Source: Vibrio tapetis subsp. tapetis
Lineage (GTDB): Bacteria > Pseudomonadota > Gammaproteobacteria > Enterobacterales > Vibrionaceae
Reading direction: 5' to 3'
Assembly (NCBI RefSeq): GCF_900233005.1
Contig: NZ_LT960611.1
Span: 2,728,001 to 2,792,000, forward strand
Length of the DNA stretch: 64,000 bases
Numbering within the stretch: position 1 is the stretch's first letter; each line of letters begins with the position of its first letter. Both the position numbers and the translations under genes were made by a program. Under the pieces are notes generated by a model. That model worked only from the letters and a program-made list of their open reading frames with translations, did not search any database and was not told the DNA's origin. Below are positions 1-9,081 of this stretch, one piece after another.

Positions 1-724
1 GATACGTAAGTCGGATGGATTTACTTCAATATCGATATTGTCATCAATCTCTGGATAGATAAATGCAGAGGCAAATGAAGTATGGCGACGGCCACTTGAA
101 TCAAATGGAGACTTACGAACCAAACGGTGAACACCGGTTTCGGTACGTAGCCAACCGTATGCGTATTCACCAGAGATACGCACTGTTGCGCCTTTAAGGC
201 CAGCAACTTCGCCACCCGATACTTCGATTACTTCCGTTTTGAAACCTTTGGCTTCAGCCCAACGCAAAAACATGCGCAGTAACATTGAAGTCCAATCTTG
301 TGCTTCAGTACCACCAGAACCTGATTGAAGATCGATGTAGCAATCTGATGCATCATGATCACCAGAAAACATACGACGAAACTCAAGCTTTTCTAGCTTG
401 CCTTCTAACTCAGCAAGTTCCGGCTCAACTTCATCAAATGTTTCTTGATCTTGTTCTTCAACAGCAAGCTCAAGCAGACCTTCGACATCTTCTACGCCTA
501 GGTCTAGTTGATCGATGGTTTCAACAATCGCTTCAAGTGACGAACGCTCTTTACCAAGCGCTTGTGCGCGCGCAGGTTCGTTCCACACATCGGATTGCTC
601 TAGCTCTGCATTGACTTCTTCTAGACGCTCTTTTTTAGCGTCATAGTCAAAGGTACCCCCTCAGGATATTTGTGCGTTCAGACACATCCTGCAGGCGGTT
701 TTTAATAGGATTGATTTCGAACAT
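1..724 (-). CDS. prfB: Peptide chain release factor 2 (RF2), 3' end outside the window, programmed +1 frameshift
   Basis: RF2 recognises UGA and UAA stop codons and triggers peptide release on the ribosome. Translation starts at ATG 722-724 ([19 protein letters not shown]). Codon 26 is an in-frame TGA (647-649); reading resumes one base on with GAC and stays open to the window edge. The stop-codon-recognition motif Ser-Pro-Phe is at 103-111, followed by the [10 protein letters not shown] stretch. About 241 residues are present of the usual ~365; the GGQ catalytic loop lies outside the window. recJ lies directly upstream on the same strand, as in E. coli. Expression is autoregulated: scarce RF2 favours frameshifting at the UGA. 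Identification is firm. Confidence 0.97.
645..661 (-). promoter_or_regulatory. prfB: Programmed +1 ribosomal frameshift site of prfB
   Basis: Reading the minus strand, the sequence is AGG GGG TAC CTT TGA C. An internal Shine-Dalgarno-like AGGGGG sits just before the slippery CTT, followed by the in-frame stop TGA and a C. This is the canonical RF2 recoding signal; the only change from the E. coli form I remember is TAC for TAT. The stop is codon 26, the same position as in E. coli. Confidence 0.97.
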
Positions 725-810
725 GTAGTCTCATCATTTATGAGTAGAAAATAACCGAATAATTCTACTCAAAAATGTGATGAAGATACAGGAAAAATTC
801 ATTTGAACGG

Positions 811-854
811 CAATAGAAAAGACCCCGTTTGCCTTTAAGATTAAGGCTCACGGG
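811..854 (-). terminator. Hairpin with T-rich tail between recJ and prfB
   Basis: On the minus strand CCCGT and GCCTT pair with AAGGC and ACGGG (824-828/850-854 and 831-835/843-847) with small internal loops. They are followed by a TCTTTTCTATT tail. This could end recJ transcripts or attenuate read-through into prfB. The T-run is interrupted, so the call is moderate. Confidence 0.5.
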
Positions 855-954
855 AAGCTACAACACGATATTACGAGTAAGACCAACAAAAACCAAACCA
901 TAACATGTACTTATGATTCTCACTTTCACTTTTGTTGGTCTATTGAGTGATGGG

Positions 955-2691
955 CTATTTAGCTTCAATATGATCGATCATCAACTGCAAGGTTTGGTTG
1001 CCCCGAAACTCGTTGATGTCCAATTTGTAGGCCAAACGCACCGTTTTTACCGAAGTATCAGGCCAACGACGTAGATCAACATTAAATGCAATACCATCGA
1101 TCATCGCTTGGCTGCTCATGCCTTTATGTAAAGGTTCTAACATCAATTTAAGGTGCTTCTCACCCACTAGTTTTTGATGCAGAACTTTAAATTCCCCATC
1201 AAACAACGGCTCAGGAAAACCTTGCCCCCATGGGCCGCCGGCTCTGAGTTCTTCCGCCGTCGACATATTAAAGCTTTCTGGTAGTAGCTCACCATCAGAA
1301 AGTAATATGCCCTGTAATGAACTATCAGCTAACTCTTTGCGAACCACCTCATCAAACAACGCGCTGAATCGGTCAAAGTCTACCTCTTTGATGGTCAGCC
1401 CCGCCGCCATTGCGTGACCACCAAATTTAGCGATCAAACCTGGGTTCTGTGTATCAATGCTGTCTAGGGCATCTCGCATGTGCAATCCCGGAATTGAACG
1501 GCAAGATCCTTTTATTAATCCTTCACCACCATCGGCAAAAGCCACTACAGGACGGTGAAACTTCTCTTTGATTCTCGATGCTAGAATACCAATGACACCT
1601 TGATGCCAATCGCTTTGAAACAGGGCCAAACCATAGGGCAGTTCATTTCCTTCGCCAAACTGTAAGCGCTCACAAAATGCCATTGCTTCTTGCTTCATGC
1701 CTTCTTCAATTTCTTTACGAGTTTGATTAAGGGAGTCCAATTCACTTGCCATACGACGAGCAGCGTGGATGTTGTTACTCATCAAGAGCTCAACCCCAAA
1801 AGACATATCGTCAAGACGACCAGCAGCATTTATTCGTGGGCCTAAAGCAAAACCAAAGTCAGAGGCAATTAGGCGGTGAGCATCTCGTTTCGCGACTTCA
1901 ATTAAGGCCTGAATTCCAGGGCGCGCTTTGCCAGCCCGAATACGCTGTAAACCTTGGTGCACTAAAATTCGATTATTCTCATCCAATGGCACCACATCGG
2001 CCACGGTTCCTAATGCAACCAAGTCGATAAGCTCCATGAGCTTAGGTTCTGCCATATTCTTATCAACAAACCAATTAACGCGGCGCATCTCAACACACAG
2101 AGCCATCATCAAATAGAAAGCAACACCGACACCGGCCAACGCCTTAGAAGGAAAATTACAGCTTGCTAAGTTTGGGTTAACCATGGCGTCAGCAATGGGC
2201 AGAGACTGCCCCGGAAGATGGTGGTCAGTGACGACGACTGTCAGCCCTTTCTCTTTGGCATAGCGCACACCATCAATGGATGAGACGCCGTTATCAACCG
2301 TCATAATTAACTGAGCACCAAGTGCGATGGCTTGATCCACAACTTCAGGGCTTAACCCATAACCATCTTCAAAGCGGTTTGGCACCAGATAATCCACATT
2401 TTGGCTACCTAACATTCGCAATGCCATCACAGACAACGCAGAGCTGGTCGCACCGTCGGCATCAAAATCACCCACGATGATGATCCGTTGTTGCTGCTTT
2501 ATTGCTTCAAACAAGTAATTAACAGCAATAGAAATACCATCCAGCTGGCGGTAAGAATGTAAGCCTTTCGAGCCTCGTTCTAATTGCTTTTCAGAGGTGA
2601 CCCCTCTAGCAATGTAGATTTGGCGCAATAACTTAGGAATAGTGTCAGGAAGAAGAGATAGATCGGGTTCGGGGCGGCGTTCAATTTTCAT
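955..2691 (-). CDS. recJ: Single-stranded-DNA-specific 5'-3' exonuclease RecJ
   Basis: RecJ degrades single-stranded DNA 5' to 3' in RecF-pathway recombination, mismatch repair and base-excision repair. The 578-aa product has the DHH-phosphoesterase motifs in order: GDFDADG (about 74-80), TVDNG (131-135) and DHH (156-158). A DHHA1 motif GGHAMAAG and an OB-like C-terminal part follow. The length matches the family. The ATG at 2691 lies 48 bp after dsbC, consistent with an xerD-dsbC-recJ-prfB transcription unit as in enterobacteria. Nothing unusual was seen. Confidence 0.97.
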   Translation of the reverse strand: MKIERRPEPDLSLLPDTIPKLLRQIYIARGVTSEKQLERGSKGLHSYRQLDGISIAVNYLFEAIKQQQRIIIVGDFDADGATSSALSVMALRMLGSQNVDYLVPNRFEDGYGLSPEVVDQAIALGAQLIMTVDNGVSSIDGVRYAKEKGLTVVVTDHHLPGQSLPIADAMVNPNLASCNFPSKALAGVGVAFYLMMALCVEMRRVNWFVDKNMAEPKLMELIDLVALGTVADVVPLDENNRILVHQGLQRIRAGKARPGIQALIEVAKRDAHRLIASDFGFALGPRINAAGRLDDMSFGVELLMSNNIHAARRMASELDSLNQTRKEIEEGMKQEAMAFCERLQFGEGNELPYGLALFQSDWHQGVIGILASRIKEKFHRPVVAFADGGEGLIKGSCRSIPGLHMRDALDSIDTQNPGLIAKFGGHAMAAGLTIKEVDFDRFSALFDEVVRKELADSSLQGILLSDGELLPESFNMSTAEELRAGGPWGQGFPEPLFDGEFKVLHQKLVGEKHLKLMLEPLHKGMSSQAMIDGIAFNVDLRRWPDTSVKTVRLAYKLDINEFRGNQTLQLMIDHIEAK

Positions 2692-2739
2692 TATATTTAA
2701 CCAAGGGCTTAGCGATCGACCAAACCCTGTATTCCAAAA

Positions 2740-3465
2740 TTAATTAAGCATTTCTAGGCGTTCAAGCAGATCTTGTGGCGATAAATAACCACCGACAATA
2801 TTGCCACCATCAACCACAATCGCAGGTGTTCCGCGTACACCTAACTTAGCACCAAGATCGTGCTGCTGTGCAATGGTTTCAATGCACGTTTGAGCATTTT
2901 CAGGTTTGTTGCTCAATGTACGCTTGAGTTTCACTTCGTCCATTGCCGCTTTTGGATCCGCTGAACACCAAATATTTGCCATTTGCAGACCAACATCGCT
3001 AGCAACACCCGCACGAGGATAGGCCATATAGCGAACGGTAATGCCCGCTTCATTATACTGCGCCATTTGACGGTGTAGTTTTAAGCAGTAACCGCAATCA
3101 ATGTCGGTAAATACCGTGACCACGTGTTTTTCATTTTCAGCTTTGTACTCAATCCAACTGTCTGCGTAATCTTTGATTTTTTCAGCATAACGCTTGGCGA
3201 CAACATCACTAAATTGACCTTTTTCGTCTAAAGAATACAGTTTCCCTTGGAGAAAATAATCGCCTTTAGCGGTCGCAAAGAACAGACCTTGATTGGTGTT
3301 CACTTCAAACAAACTATCCACTTCACTTGGCGCTACGTCTTCGACAACGATGCCGAGTTTGGCGAAACGATCCGTAATTGAACTTACATCGGCGCCATCA
3401 GCTAAAGCAGAAAAAGAAAGTAAAAATGTAGAGCCGATTAATCCGAGTTGGCGTAAAAAACGCAT
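2740..3465 (-). CDS. dsbC: Periplasmic protein-disulfide isomerase DsbC
   Basis: DsbC reshuffles wrong disulfides in the periplasm and is kept reduced by DsbD. The start is placed at ATG 3465 because AAGGTG lies 8 bases upstream; a longer reading to 3486 has no such site. The 241-aa product has a signal peptide with a likely cut after Ala-Leu-Ala (20-22). An N-terminal dimerisation domain follows, then a thioredoxin fold with CGYC at 124-127 and the cis-Pro loop GTPAI near 212-216. A second cysteine pair (Cys167, Cys194) matches the structural disulfide of E. coli DsbC. It lies between xerD and recJ in the conserved cluster. Confidence 0.96.
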   Translation of the reverse strand: MRFLRQLGLIGSTFLLSFSALADGADVSSITDRFAKLGIVVEDVAPSEVDSLFEVNTNQGLFFATAKGDYFLQGKLYSLDEKGQFSDVVAKRYAEKIKDYADSWIEYKAENEKHVVTVFTDIDCGYCLKLHRQMAQYNEAGITVRYMAYPRAGVASDVGLQMANIWCSADPKAAMDEVKLKRTLSNKPENAQTCIETIAQQHDLGAKLGVRGTPAIVVDGGNIVGGYLSPQDLLERLEMLN

Positions 3466-3527
3466 GATAGGTTCACCTTTTAACAATTAATAACGAGTAA
3501 CTAAATAACAAACAATAGTAGCGAATA

Positions 3528-4436
3528 CTAAGCACGCGGGTGGTGCTGTTGATGGATCTGTTTCAGTCTTTCTGTTGCTACATGAGTATAAATTTGCGTG
3601 GTCGATAAGTCACTATGCCCAAGCAGCATTTGTACGACTCTAAGATCTGCCCCGTAATTAAGCAAGTGTGTTGCAAAAGCGTGACGTAACACATGCGGTG
3701 AAAGTGTGTCTGTGTCTATCTGAGCAATGACCGCATAATGCTTGATCCGATGCCAAAATGTTTGACGAGTCATTTGCCTAGCTCTTCGACTTGGAAAAAC
3801 AACATCAGAAGAGTTTTCTCCTAATAATGTTGGACGACCCTGCTGTAAAAAAGTTTCAATCCAATCAACAGCATTTTCTCCCATTGGCACCAAGCGCTCT
3901 TTGCCCCCTTTACCCATGACTCTCACTACGCCTTGACGCAGGCTGACATTTTCCATGGTCAAGCTCACCAACTCTGTCACACGCAGCCCGGTTGCGTAGA
4001 GCAATTCAAGCATTGCTTTGTCTCGTAATTCCAGAGGATTGTTGGTATCTGGCGCATCAAGCAAAGCGCCAACCTGATCTTCTGATAAGTCTTTTGGTAA
4101 TCGTTGTGGCAGCTTAGGGCTAACCAGTAATGCGCTGGGGTCATCAGCACGCGCTTTTTCTCTATGCAGATACTGAAACAACCGACGAATCGCAGATAAC
4201 ATTCGAGCACGAGAGGTTTGCTTATAATCCTGATCAGTTAACCACATTTGATAGTCTTGAAGCCCAGAAGTACTGATAAAACTCAATCGGTAGTTACGCT
4301 CTTCCATCCATTGGTGCAATTTTGAGAGATCATTTCGGTAGGAAGCCAACGTATTATCTGACAAACCACGTTCCATCCACATTGCATCTAGGAATTGTTC
4401 AATCCAAGCTTGATCGGCTTGATTAGAGTTCGACAC
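3528..4436 (-). CDS. xerD: Site-specific tyrosine recombinase XerD
   Basis: XerD works with XerC at dif, activated by FtsK, to resolve chromosome dimers. The 302-aa product has an N-terminal SAM-like core-binding domain (about 8-93) and a C-terminal catalytic domain. Catalytic residues are visible: Arg152, Lys176, His248, Arg251, His274 and the nucleophile Tyr283. The start codon is GTG (4436), with AAGGG six bases upstream. It is first in the cluster running into dsbC and recJ, and fldB is divergent. XerC is the only serious alternative; the neighbours decide for XerD. Confidence 0.96.
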   Translation of the reverse strand: MSNSNQADQAWIEQFLDAMWMERGLSDNTLASYRNDLSKLHQWMEERNYRLSFISTSGLQDYQMWLTDQDYKQTSRARMLSAIRRLFQYLHREKARADDPSALLVSPKLPQRLPKDLSEDQVGALLDAPDTNNPLELRDKAMLELLYATGLRVTELVSLTMENVSLRQGVVRVMGKGGKERLVPMGENAVDWIETFLQQGRPTLLGENSSDVVFPSRRARQMTRQTFWHRIKHYAVIAQIDTDTLSPHVLRHAFATHLLNYGADLRVVQMLLGHSDLSTTQIYTHVATERLKQIHQQHHPRA

Positions 4437-4587
4437 GCTATGCCCTTCACTAATAGTAAATACTCGCTACAGAGTATGTGAGGGGTAGTGATAATGCTAT
4501 AAAAATCATTATTGCCGCTATAAACCATGCAATTTTGTCTAAAAGTTGGGTAGAATTTGTCATCTTCTCTATAAACCTGACGCGAAC

Positions 4588-5106
4588 ATGAAAATTGGAC
4601 TTTTTTACGGCTCAACGACTTGCTACACCGAAATGGCAGCAGAAAAAATTCGTGCTTTCATTGGTGAGGACTTAGTCGATATCTTCAATGTCAAAGAAAC
4701 GCCCCTTAGCAAAATGAATGAATACGATCTTCTGATACTGGGTATTTCAACTTGGGACTTCGGAGAAATTCAAGAAGACTGGAGTGCAGCTTGGCAGCAA
4801 ATCGACGGAATTGCGATTGAGAATAAGCACGTTGCTCTATTTGGCTTAGGTGATCAAGAAGGCTATGGAGAATGGTTCCTCGACGCGATGGGACTTTTAC
4901 ACAAAGAACTTGAAAACACTGGGGTGAAATTCATTGGCTATTGGCCAACGACAGGCTATGAATTTGATGCATCGAAAGCGCTAACACAAGATGAAAATCA
5001 CTTTGTCGGATTGGCGATTGATGAAGATTCACAGTATGAACTTAGTGATGAACGCATCGAACTGTGGTGTGAACAAATCCTAACGGAATATCACGACAGT
5101 TTGTAA
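4588..5106 (+). CDS. fldB: Flavodoxin FldB
   Basis: This is a small FMN-binding electron carrier of the cytoplasm. The 172-aa product begins with a beta strand and the FMN phosphate loop GSTTCYTE (about 8-15). Flavin-contacting loops include STWDFGE (about 56-62) and the [12 protein letters not shown] region (about 90-101), which define long-chain flavodoxins. The start is ATG 4588; an in-frame upstream extension does not resemble flavodoxins. The gene is divergent from xerD, the classical position of fldB, and is followed by a strong terminator. FldA is excluded mainly by context. Confidence 0.93.
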   Translation: MKIGLFYGSTTCYTEMAAEKIRAFIGEDLVDIFNVKETPLSKMNEYDLLILGISTWDFGEIQEDWSAAWQQIDGIAIENKHVALFGLGDQEGYGEWFLDAMGLLHKELENTGVKFIGYWPTTGYEFDASKALTQDENHFVGLAIDEDSQYELSDERIELWCEQILTEYHDSL

Positions 5107-5116
5107 TACTGGATAC

Positions 5117-5152
5117 AAAAAAAAGGTTGGTGCTTTCACACCAACCTTTTTT
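5117..5152. terminator. Bidirectional terminator between fldB and brnQ
   Basis: GGTTGGTG (5125-5132) pairs perfectly with CACCAACC (5139-5146) around a 6-base loop. Eight A's precede the stem and six T's follow it. It serves the convergent genes fldB (+) and brnQ (-). Confidence 0.93.
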
Positions 5153-5185
5153 ATTACTATCATTTTTCGAACTCAATGAATCGTA

Positions 5186-6499
5186 TTATTGAGCTGTGTC
5201 GCTTGCTAACTCTTTAACTGGAGCCCCAATAAAGAACATCGAAACGGTCGCAGCCAGTGTTGGGAGTAACCACCCCATACCGATCTCAAATAACGGTAAC
5301 ATATTAAATGCACTGACATTAACACCTGAAACTTTAGCCGCATCAAGTAGCGAAAATAGGAACGACACTAAAACAACCACTCGGTAAGCAACAGCAGGGT
5401 TTGGCAAATAATTCCGTAGGAAAGCCAGCATCACCAACGCAATTGCAATCGGATAAAGTGCAAACAATACCGGAACAGACAAAGAAATAAGCTGCGACAA
5501 ACCAACGTTCGCCACAACAGCGCATGCCACACCAATGATCACAACCCAAGCTTTGTAACCAATTTTAGTTAGGCTACTAAAGTAGTCTGAACACGCAGAA
5601 ATAAGACCAATCGCGGTAGTTAAGCAAGCCAGTAATACGATCAACGACAAAACGATTTGCCCAGAACCACCAAACAAGGATTGCACGTATAAACTCAGTA
5701 CAACACCACCATTATCTGATCCTGCAGCAACGGCAGTGCTCGTCGCGCCCAAATAAAACAGAGACACATAAACAAATGCCAGTCCCGCCGCCGCAATGAC
5801 GGCCGCAGCCACTAAGTATTTCGTTGTAGATGCTTGATCTGTGATCCCTTTATTTCGTATAGCATCAACAATCAACATGCCGAACATCAATGCACCAAAG
5901 GTATCCATCGTGTTGTAGCCTTCAAGGAAACCCGTCGTTAGCGGCTGAGTGATATAATCACCTTGAGCCACCATGATGTCACCTTGTGGGAACAAGAACA
6001 CGGAAACAGCTAACACAATAAGAGCAACAAATAGTGCCGGAGTTAACAGTTTTCCGATCGTGTCGATAAGCTTTCCTTGAGACCAAGCAAAGAACATGGC
6101 AACCGCAAAGAATAGGATGGAAAAGAGGGTTAAATGAAGTTGACTCGCATCCAGAATAAACGGTTTTATTGCCATTTCGTACGCAACCAAACCGGTACGA
6201 GGAGCGGCAAATGCAGGGCCAATGATGATAAAAATCAGTACAGCTATTAACATAGCGGCTTTTTTTGGCAAATGCTGAGTAAGGTGCTCCCACGTGCCAC
6301 CAGAGATTGCAATGGCAATAATGGTGAGCAAAGGCAACCCAACCGCAGTAATAAGAAACCCGATCATCGCTGGCAATACATGATCACCGGCTAACTGGCC
6401 TGCAAGTGGGGGAAATATGATGTTTCCTGCCCCCAAAAAGAAAGCAAAGAGCATAAAGCCCAATGCGATAACATCAGTTGTTTTTAATTTCTGATTCAC
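5186..6499 (-). CDS. brnQ: Branched-chain amino acid:cation symporter BrnQ
   Basis: This inner-membrane LIVCS-family carrier takes up leucine, isoleucine and valine with Na+ or H+. The 437-aa protein has about 12 hydrophobic segments. It has the family signature near the N terminus (GFMLFAFFLGAGNIIFPP), with the following text GLPLLTIIAIA typical of BrnQ. Length and start (ATG 6499) match the family. It is a single gene between convergent fldB and divergent trmN. Confidence 0.95.
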   Translation of the reverse strand: MNQKLKTTDVIALGFMLFAFFLGAGNIIFPPLAGQLAGDHVLPAMIGFLITAVGLPLLTIIAIAISGGTWEHLTQHLPKKAAMLIAVLIFIIIGPAFAAPRTGLVAYEMAIKPFILDASQLHLTLFSILFFAVAMFFAWSQGKLIDTIGKLLTPALFVALIVLAVSVFLFPQGDIMVAQGDYITQPLTTGFLEGYNTMDTFGALMFGMLIVDAIRNKGITDQASTTKYLVAAAVIAAAGLAFVYVSLFYLGATSTAVAAGSDNGGVVLSLYVQSLFGGSGQIVLSLIVLLACLTTAIGLISACSDYFSSLTKIGYKAWVVIIGVACAVVANVGLSQLISLSVPVLFALYPIAIALVMLAFLRNYLPNPAVAYRVVVLVSFLFSLLDAAKVSGVNVSAFNMLPLFEIGMGWLLPTLAATVSMFFIGAPVKELASDTAQ

Positions 6500-6531
6500 T
6501 GATAACCCTTATAATAATCTTGTGTTTGTAA

Positions 6532-6558
6532 TTATTCTGAAACTATCGTCTAGAATAA
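6532..6558. repeat. Inverted repeat in the brnQ upstream region
   Basis: TTATTCT (6532-6538) and AGAATAA (6552-6558) form a perfect 7-bp inverted repeat with a 13-base gap, 33 bp upstream of brnQ. The position fits an operator, but no regulator can be named. The rest of the 280-bp region to trmN is AT-rich and shows no gene. Confidence 0.4.
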
Positions 6559-6779
6559 AGGCGGAAGATAATGACGAATTAGAGCAAAACAAACAAGCAA
6601 ATGACAAAAAACACAATAATAATTCACAAGATCAATACTAAGGCAGATACATTCACTAGTTATAGAGAAAAAAGCAGTGTTATTTGCCATGAAAATGATT
6701 TACACGATCAATCATTTTCAGACAAATAATCCAACAGAAAGAGTCACAACAGTAACATTCACCAATAAATGAGTAACAT

Positions 6780-7523
6780 TTGAAACTTATGGATAAACGA
6801 AATAGCGATAAAAAAACTGCAATCACAAAAGATTTCAATTTTAAGCAGTTTTCCATTTATGGTGGTATGAGCGGCATGCCAGTCAGTACCGACGGCATTT
6901 TACTTGGCGCATGGAGCACGATTGAAAAGTCGGAAAATATCTTAGATATAGGAACAGGAACGGGGCTACTCTCGCTCATGTGCGCTCAACGAAATCAACA
7001 AGCTAAAATCACCGCAATCGAGCTAGATGACCATGCCTATGAAGCAGCGACGCATAATTTTTCCCATAGCCCGTGGCAGGAGCGCTTGTGCCTAAAGCAT
7101 CAGAACATTTTAACTTGGCAGCCCGAGGTAACGTTCGATCATATTATCTGTAACCCTCCTTATTTTAATCATGGTGAACAGGCTCGCCTACAACAACGAG
7201 CCGCCGCTAGGCACACTGATACCCTGCCCCATGACAAATTATTACTTAAAGCTTGGGGCTTGCTTAGCGTTGAAGGCCGTGCCAGTTTCATTTTACCCAA
7301 AATGGAAGGCGACCAATTCATTCAGTTAGCCACTTCTCAAGGTTGGAGCTTAACTCGATACTGTGAAGTCAAAACAAGCACACGAAAACCTGTATCTCGA
7401 CTTTTATTTGAATTGAGCAAAAAACCATCAGAAACACTTATAAATGAATTAGTTATCCATACTAAAGAGCAATACAGTGATGACTTTATTTCCTTAACTC
7501 ATGACTTTTACTTAAAGATGTAG
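6780..7523 (+). CDS. trmN: tRNA1(Val) (adenine(37)-N6)-methyltransferase (YfiC/TrmN6)
   Basis: This SAM-dependent enzyme methylates N6 of A37 in tRNA-Val1. The 247-aa reading shows a Rossmann methyltransferase core with DIGTGTGLL (about 56-64) and the adenine-N6 signature NPPYF (125-129). The TDGILLGAW stretch before motif I is typical of YfiC. The start is uncertain: TTG at 6780 has a weak GAG six bases upstream, and ATG at 6789 is three codons in with no site of its own. It lies 72 bp before srmB, its usual neighbour. The N-terminal segment GGMSGMPVS departs somewhat from the enterobacterial form. Confidence 0.9.
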   Translation: MKLMDKRNSDKKTAITKDFNFKQFSIYGGMSGMPVSTDGILLGAWSTIEKSENILDIGTGTGLLSLMCAQRNQQAKITAIELDDHAYEAATHNFSHSPWQERLCLKHQNILTWQPEVTFDHIICNPPYFNHGEQARLQQRAAARHTDTLPHDKLLLKAWGLLSVEGRASFILPKMEGDQFIQLATSQGWSLTRYCEVKTSTRKPVSRLLFELSKKPSETLINELVIHTKEQYSDDFISLTHDFYLKM

Positions 7524-7595
7524 TGATCCAAACCATTATTACCTCTATAATTCGCGCCCAAATAATTTTTTACTTCTCGCTTGTGGAGAACAACT

Positions 7596-8834
7596 GTGAT
7601 CAGAACCTTTGCTGAACTCGACCTCGATTCAAACATCCTTGCCGCTATCGACGAGATGGGCTACGAGCGCCCTACCGATATTCAAGCGCAAGCGATCCCG
7701 CAAGCTCTAGAAGGTAAAGACATCCTTGCTTCTGCGCCAACGGGAACGGGTAAAACCGCTGCATTCATCATCCCTGCGCTGCAATACTTACTTGATTTCC
7801 CACGCAAGAAAGCTGGTCCTGCACGTATGCTGATCCTTACGCCTACTCGTGAACTAGCGATGCAAGTAGCGGATCATGCTCGATTAATGGCAAAACACAC
7901 TAACTTAAATGTTATTACCATCACCGGTGGTGTGATGTACCAAGATCACGCTGACATTCTTTCTAAGACTCAAGATATCGTAGTGGCAACACCTGGTCGC
8001 TTGATGGAGTACATTGAATCTGAGCGCTTTGATTGCAGAGCCATTGAATGGTTAATCCTAGACGAAGCTGACCGTATGCTAGATATGGGCTTTGGTCCTG
8101 TCGTTGATCGCTTGTCTGCAGAATGTCGCTGGCGTAAACAATCAATGTTGTTCTCAGCAACATTGGAAGGCCGCGGTGTCGCCGGTTTTACGGCAGATCT
8201 GCTTAACAACCCAGCAGAAGTCGCTGCAGAGCCACCACGCCGCGAGCGTAAGCCCATTACACAGTGGTACCATCGCTGTGATACGGCTGAGCATAAATTG
8301 GCACTGCTTAAAGAAATTCTGTCAAATCAAGCTGATCGCAGTATCGTGTTTGTTAAAACACGCGACCGTCTGGCTGAGCTTCGTGCACAACTTGAAAGTG
8401 CACAGATCCCGTGTGCTTGGATTCAAGGCGAAATGCCTCAAGAGCGTCGTAACAATGCAATTCGTCGTTTCCGTGACGGTGAAATCAACATATTACTCGC
8501 AACAGACGTAGCCGCGCGTGGTATCGATTTACCTGACGTAAGCCATGTAATTAACTACGACATGCCTCGCAGTGCCGACGTGTACGTTCACCGTATTGGC
8601 CGTACTGCGCGTGCTGGTAAAAAAGGTAACGCACTTTCTCTAGTAGAAATGCACGATCACCCAATGCTGTCTCGCGTCGAGCGTTACATCAAAGAAGAGA
8701 TCAAAGAGCGTTTCGTAGAAGGCATGCGCCCAACTCACAAGAAGCCTGTGTTTAAGAATAAGACGAAGAAAAACGCTAAGAAGAAAGCGAAAGAAAATTC
8801 AAAGAAAAAGACCGTTAAAAAGAAGAAGAAATAA
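7596..8834 (+). CDS. srmB: DEAD-box ATP-dependent RNA helicase SrmB
   Basis: SrmB remodels 23S rRNA early in 50S assembly. The 412-aa protein has all helicase motifs: APTGTGKT (47-54), PTREL (83-87), DEAD (156-159), SAT (187-189), and TDVAARGID plus HRIGRTARAG in the second RecA lobe. It ends in a lysine-rich tail of about 35 residues. The start is GTG 7596, supported by GGAGA eight bases upstream and by alignment with the E. coli N terminus (TFSELELD versus TFAELDLD). The 14-bp repeats begin eight bases after the stop, ahead of a strong terminator. Confidence 0.96.
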   Translation: MIRTFAELDLDSNILAAIDEMGYERPTDIQAQAIPQALEGKDILASAPTGTGKTAAFIIPALQYLLDFPRKKAGPARMLILTPTRELAMQVADHARLMAKHTNLNVITITGGVMYQDHADILSKTQDIVVATPGRLMEYIESERFDCRAIEWLILDEADRMLDMGFGPVVDRLSAECRWRKQSMLFSATLEGRGVAGFTADLLNNPAEVAAEPPRRERKPITQWYHRCDTAEHKLALLKEILSNQADRSIVFVKTRDRLAELRAQLESAQIPCAWIQGEMPQERRNNAIRRFRDGEINILLATDVAARGIDLPDVSHVINYDMPRSADVYVHRIGRTARAGKKGNALSLVEMHDHPMLSRVERYIKEEIKERFVEGMRPTHKKPVFKNKTKKNAKKKAKENSKKKTVKKKKK

Positions 8835-8841
8835 GTGCTTT

Positions 8842-8889
8842 AAGTGCTAAAAGCTAAGTACTAAAAGCTAGGTACTAAGAGCTAAGTTC
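8842..8889 (+). repeat. 14-bp tandem repeat, about 3.4 copies
   Basis: Units AAGTGCTAAAAGCT, AAGTACTAAAAGCT and AGGTACTAAGAGCT stand in tandem, followed by a partial AAGTTC. The array sits between the srmB stop and its terminator and is oriented with srmB. The same unit recurs at 10832-10857, 10901-10945 and 57603-57658. Confidence 0.85.
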
Positions 8890-8892
8890 ATT

Positions 8893-8929
8893 AAAAAGCG
8901 CCCTGACATCGTCAGGGCGCTTTTTTTTT
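8893..8929. terminator. srmB terminator (first of a near-identical pair)
   Basis: GCGCCCTGAC (8898-8907) pairs perfectly with GTCAGGGCGC (8911-8920) around a 3-base loop. It is preceded by A5 and followed by nine T's. Stem and flanks are almost the same as the terminator at 10853-10887. Confidence 0.95.
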
Positions 8930-9081
8930 CTTTAACTTAGGTCTTCAGTCGCTACAAATGTATATCTATAAATAACTCAGTTTCATTACTCTCTGATATG
9001 ACGCGAAATTCATCGGTATCGCTCTTGTTTGAAACTGTCTCAAAAGTAGAATCCTGCTAGTCAAAGCAAGAGTCTAAAAGC

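Noticed and set aside
1746..2116. Open frames on the plus strand opposite recJ
   Set aside because: They are shadows of the well-supported recJ coding sequence with no ribosome sites or recognisable protein features.
6500..6779. Search for a riboswitch or small RNA between brnQ and trmN
   Set aside because: Only an AT-rich divergent promoter region with one short inverted repeat was found.
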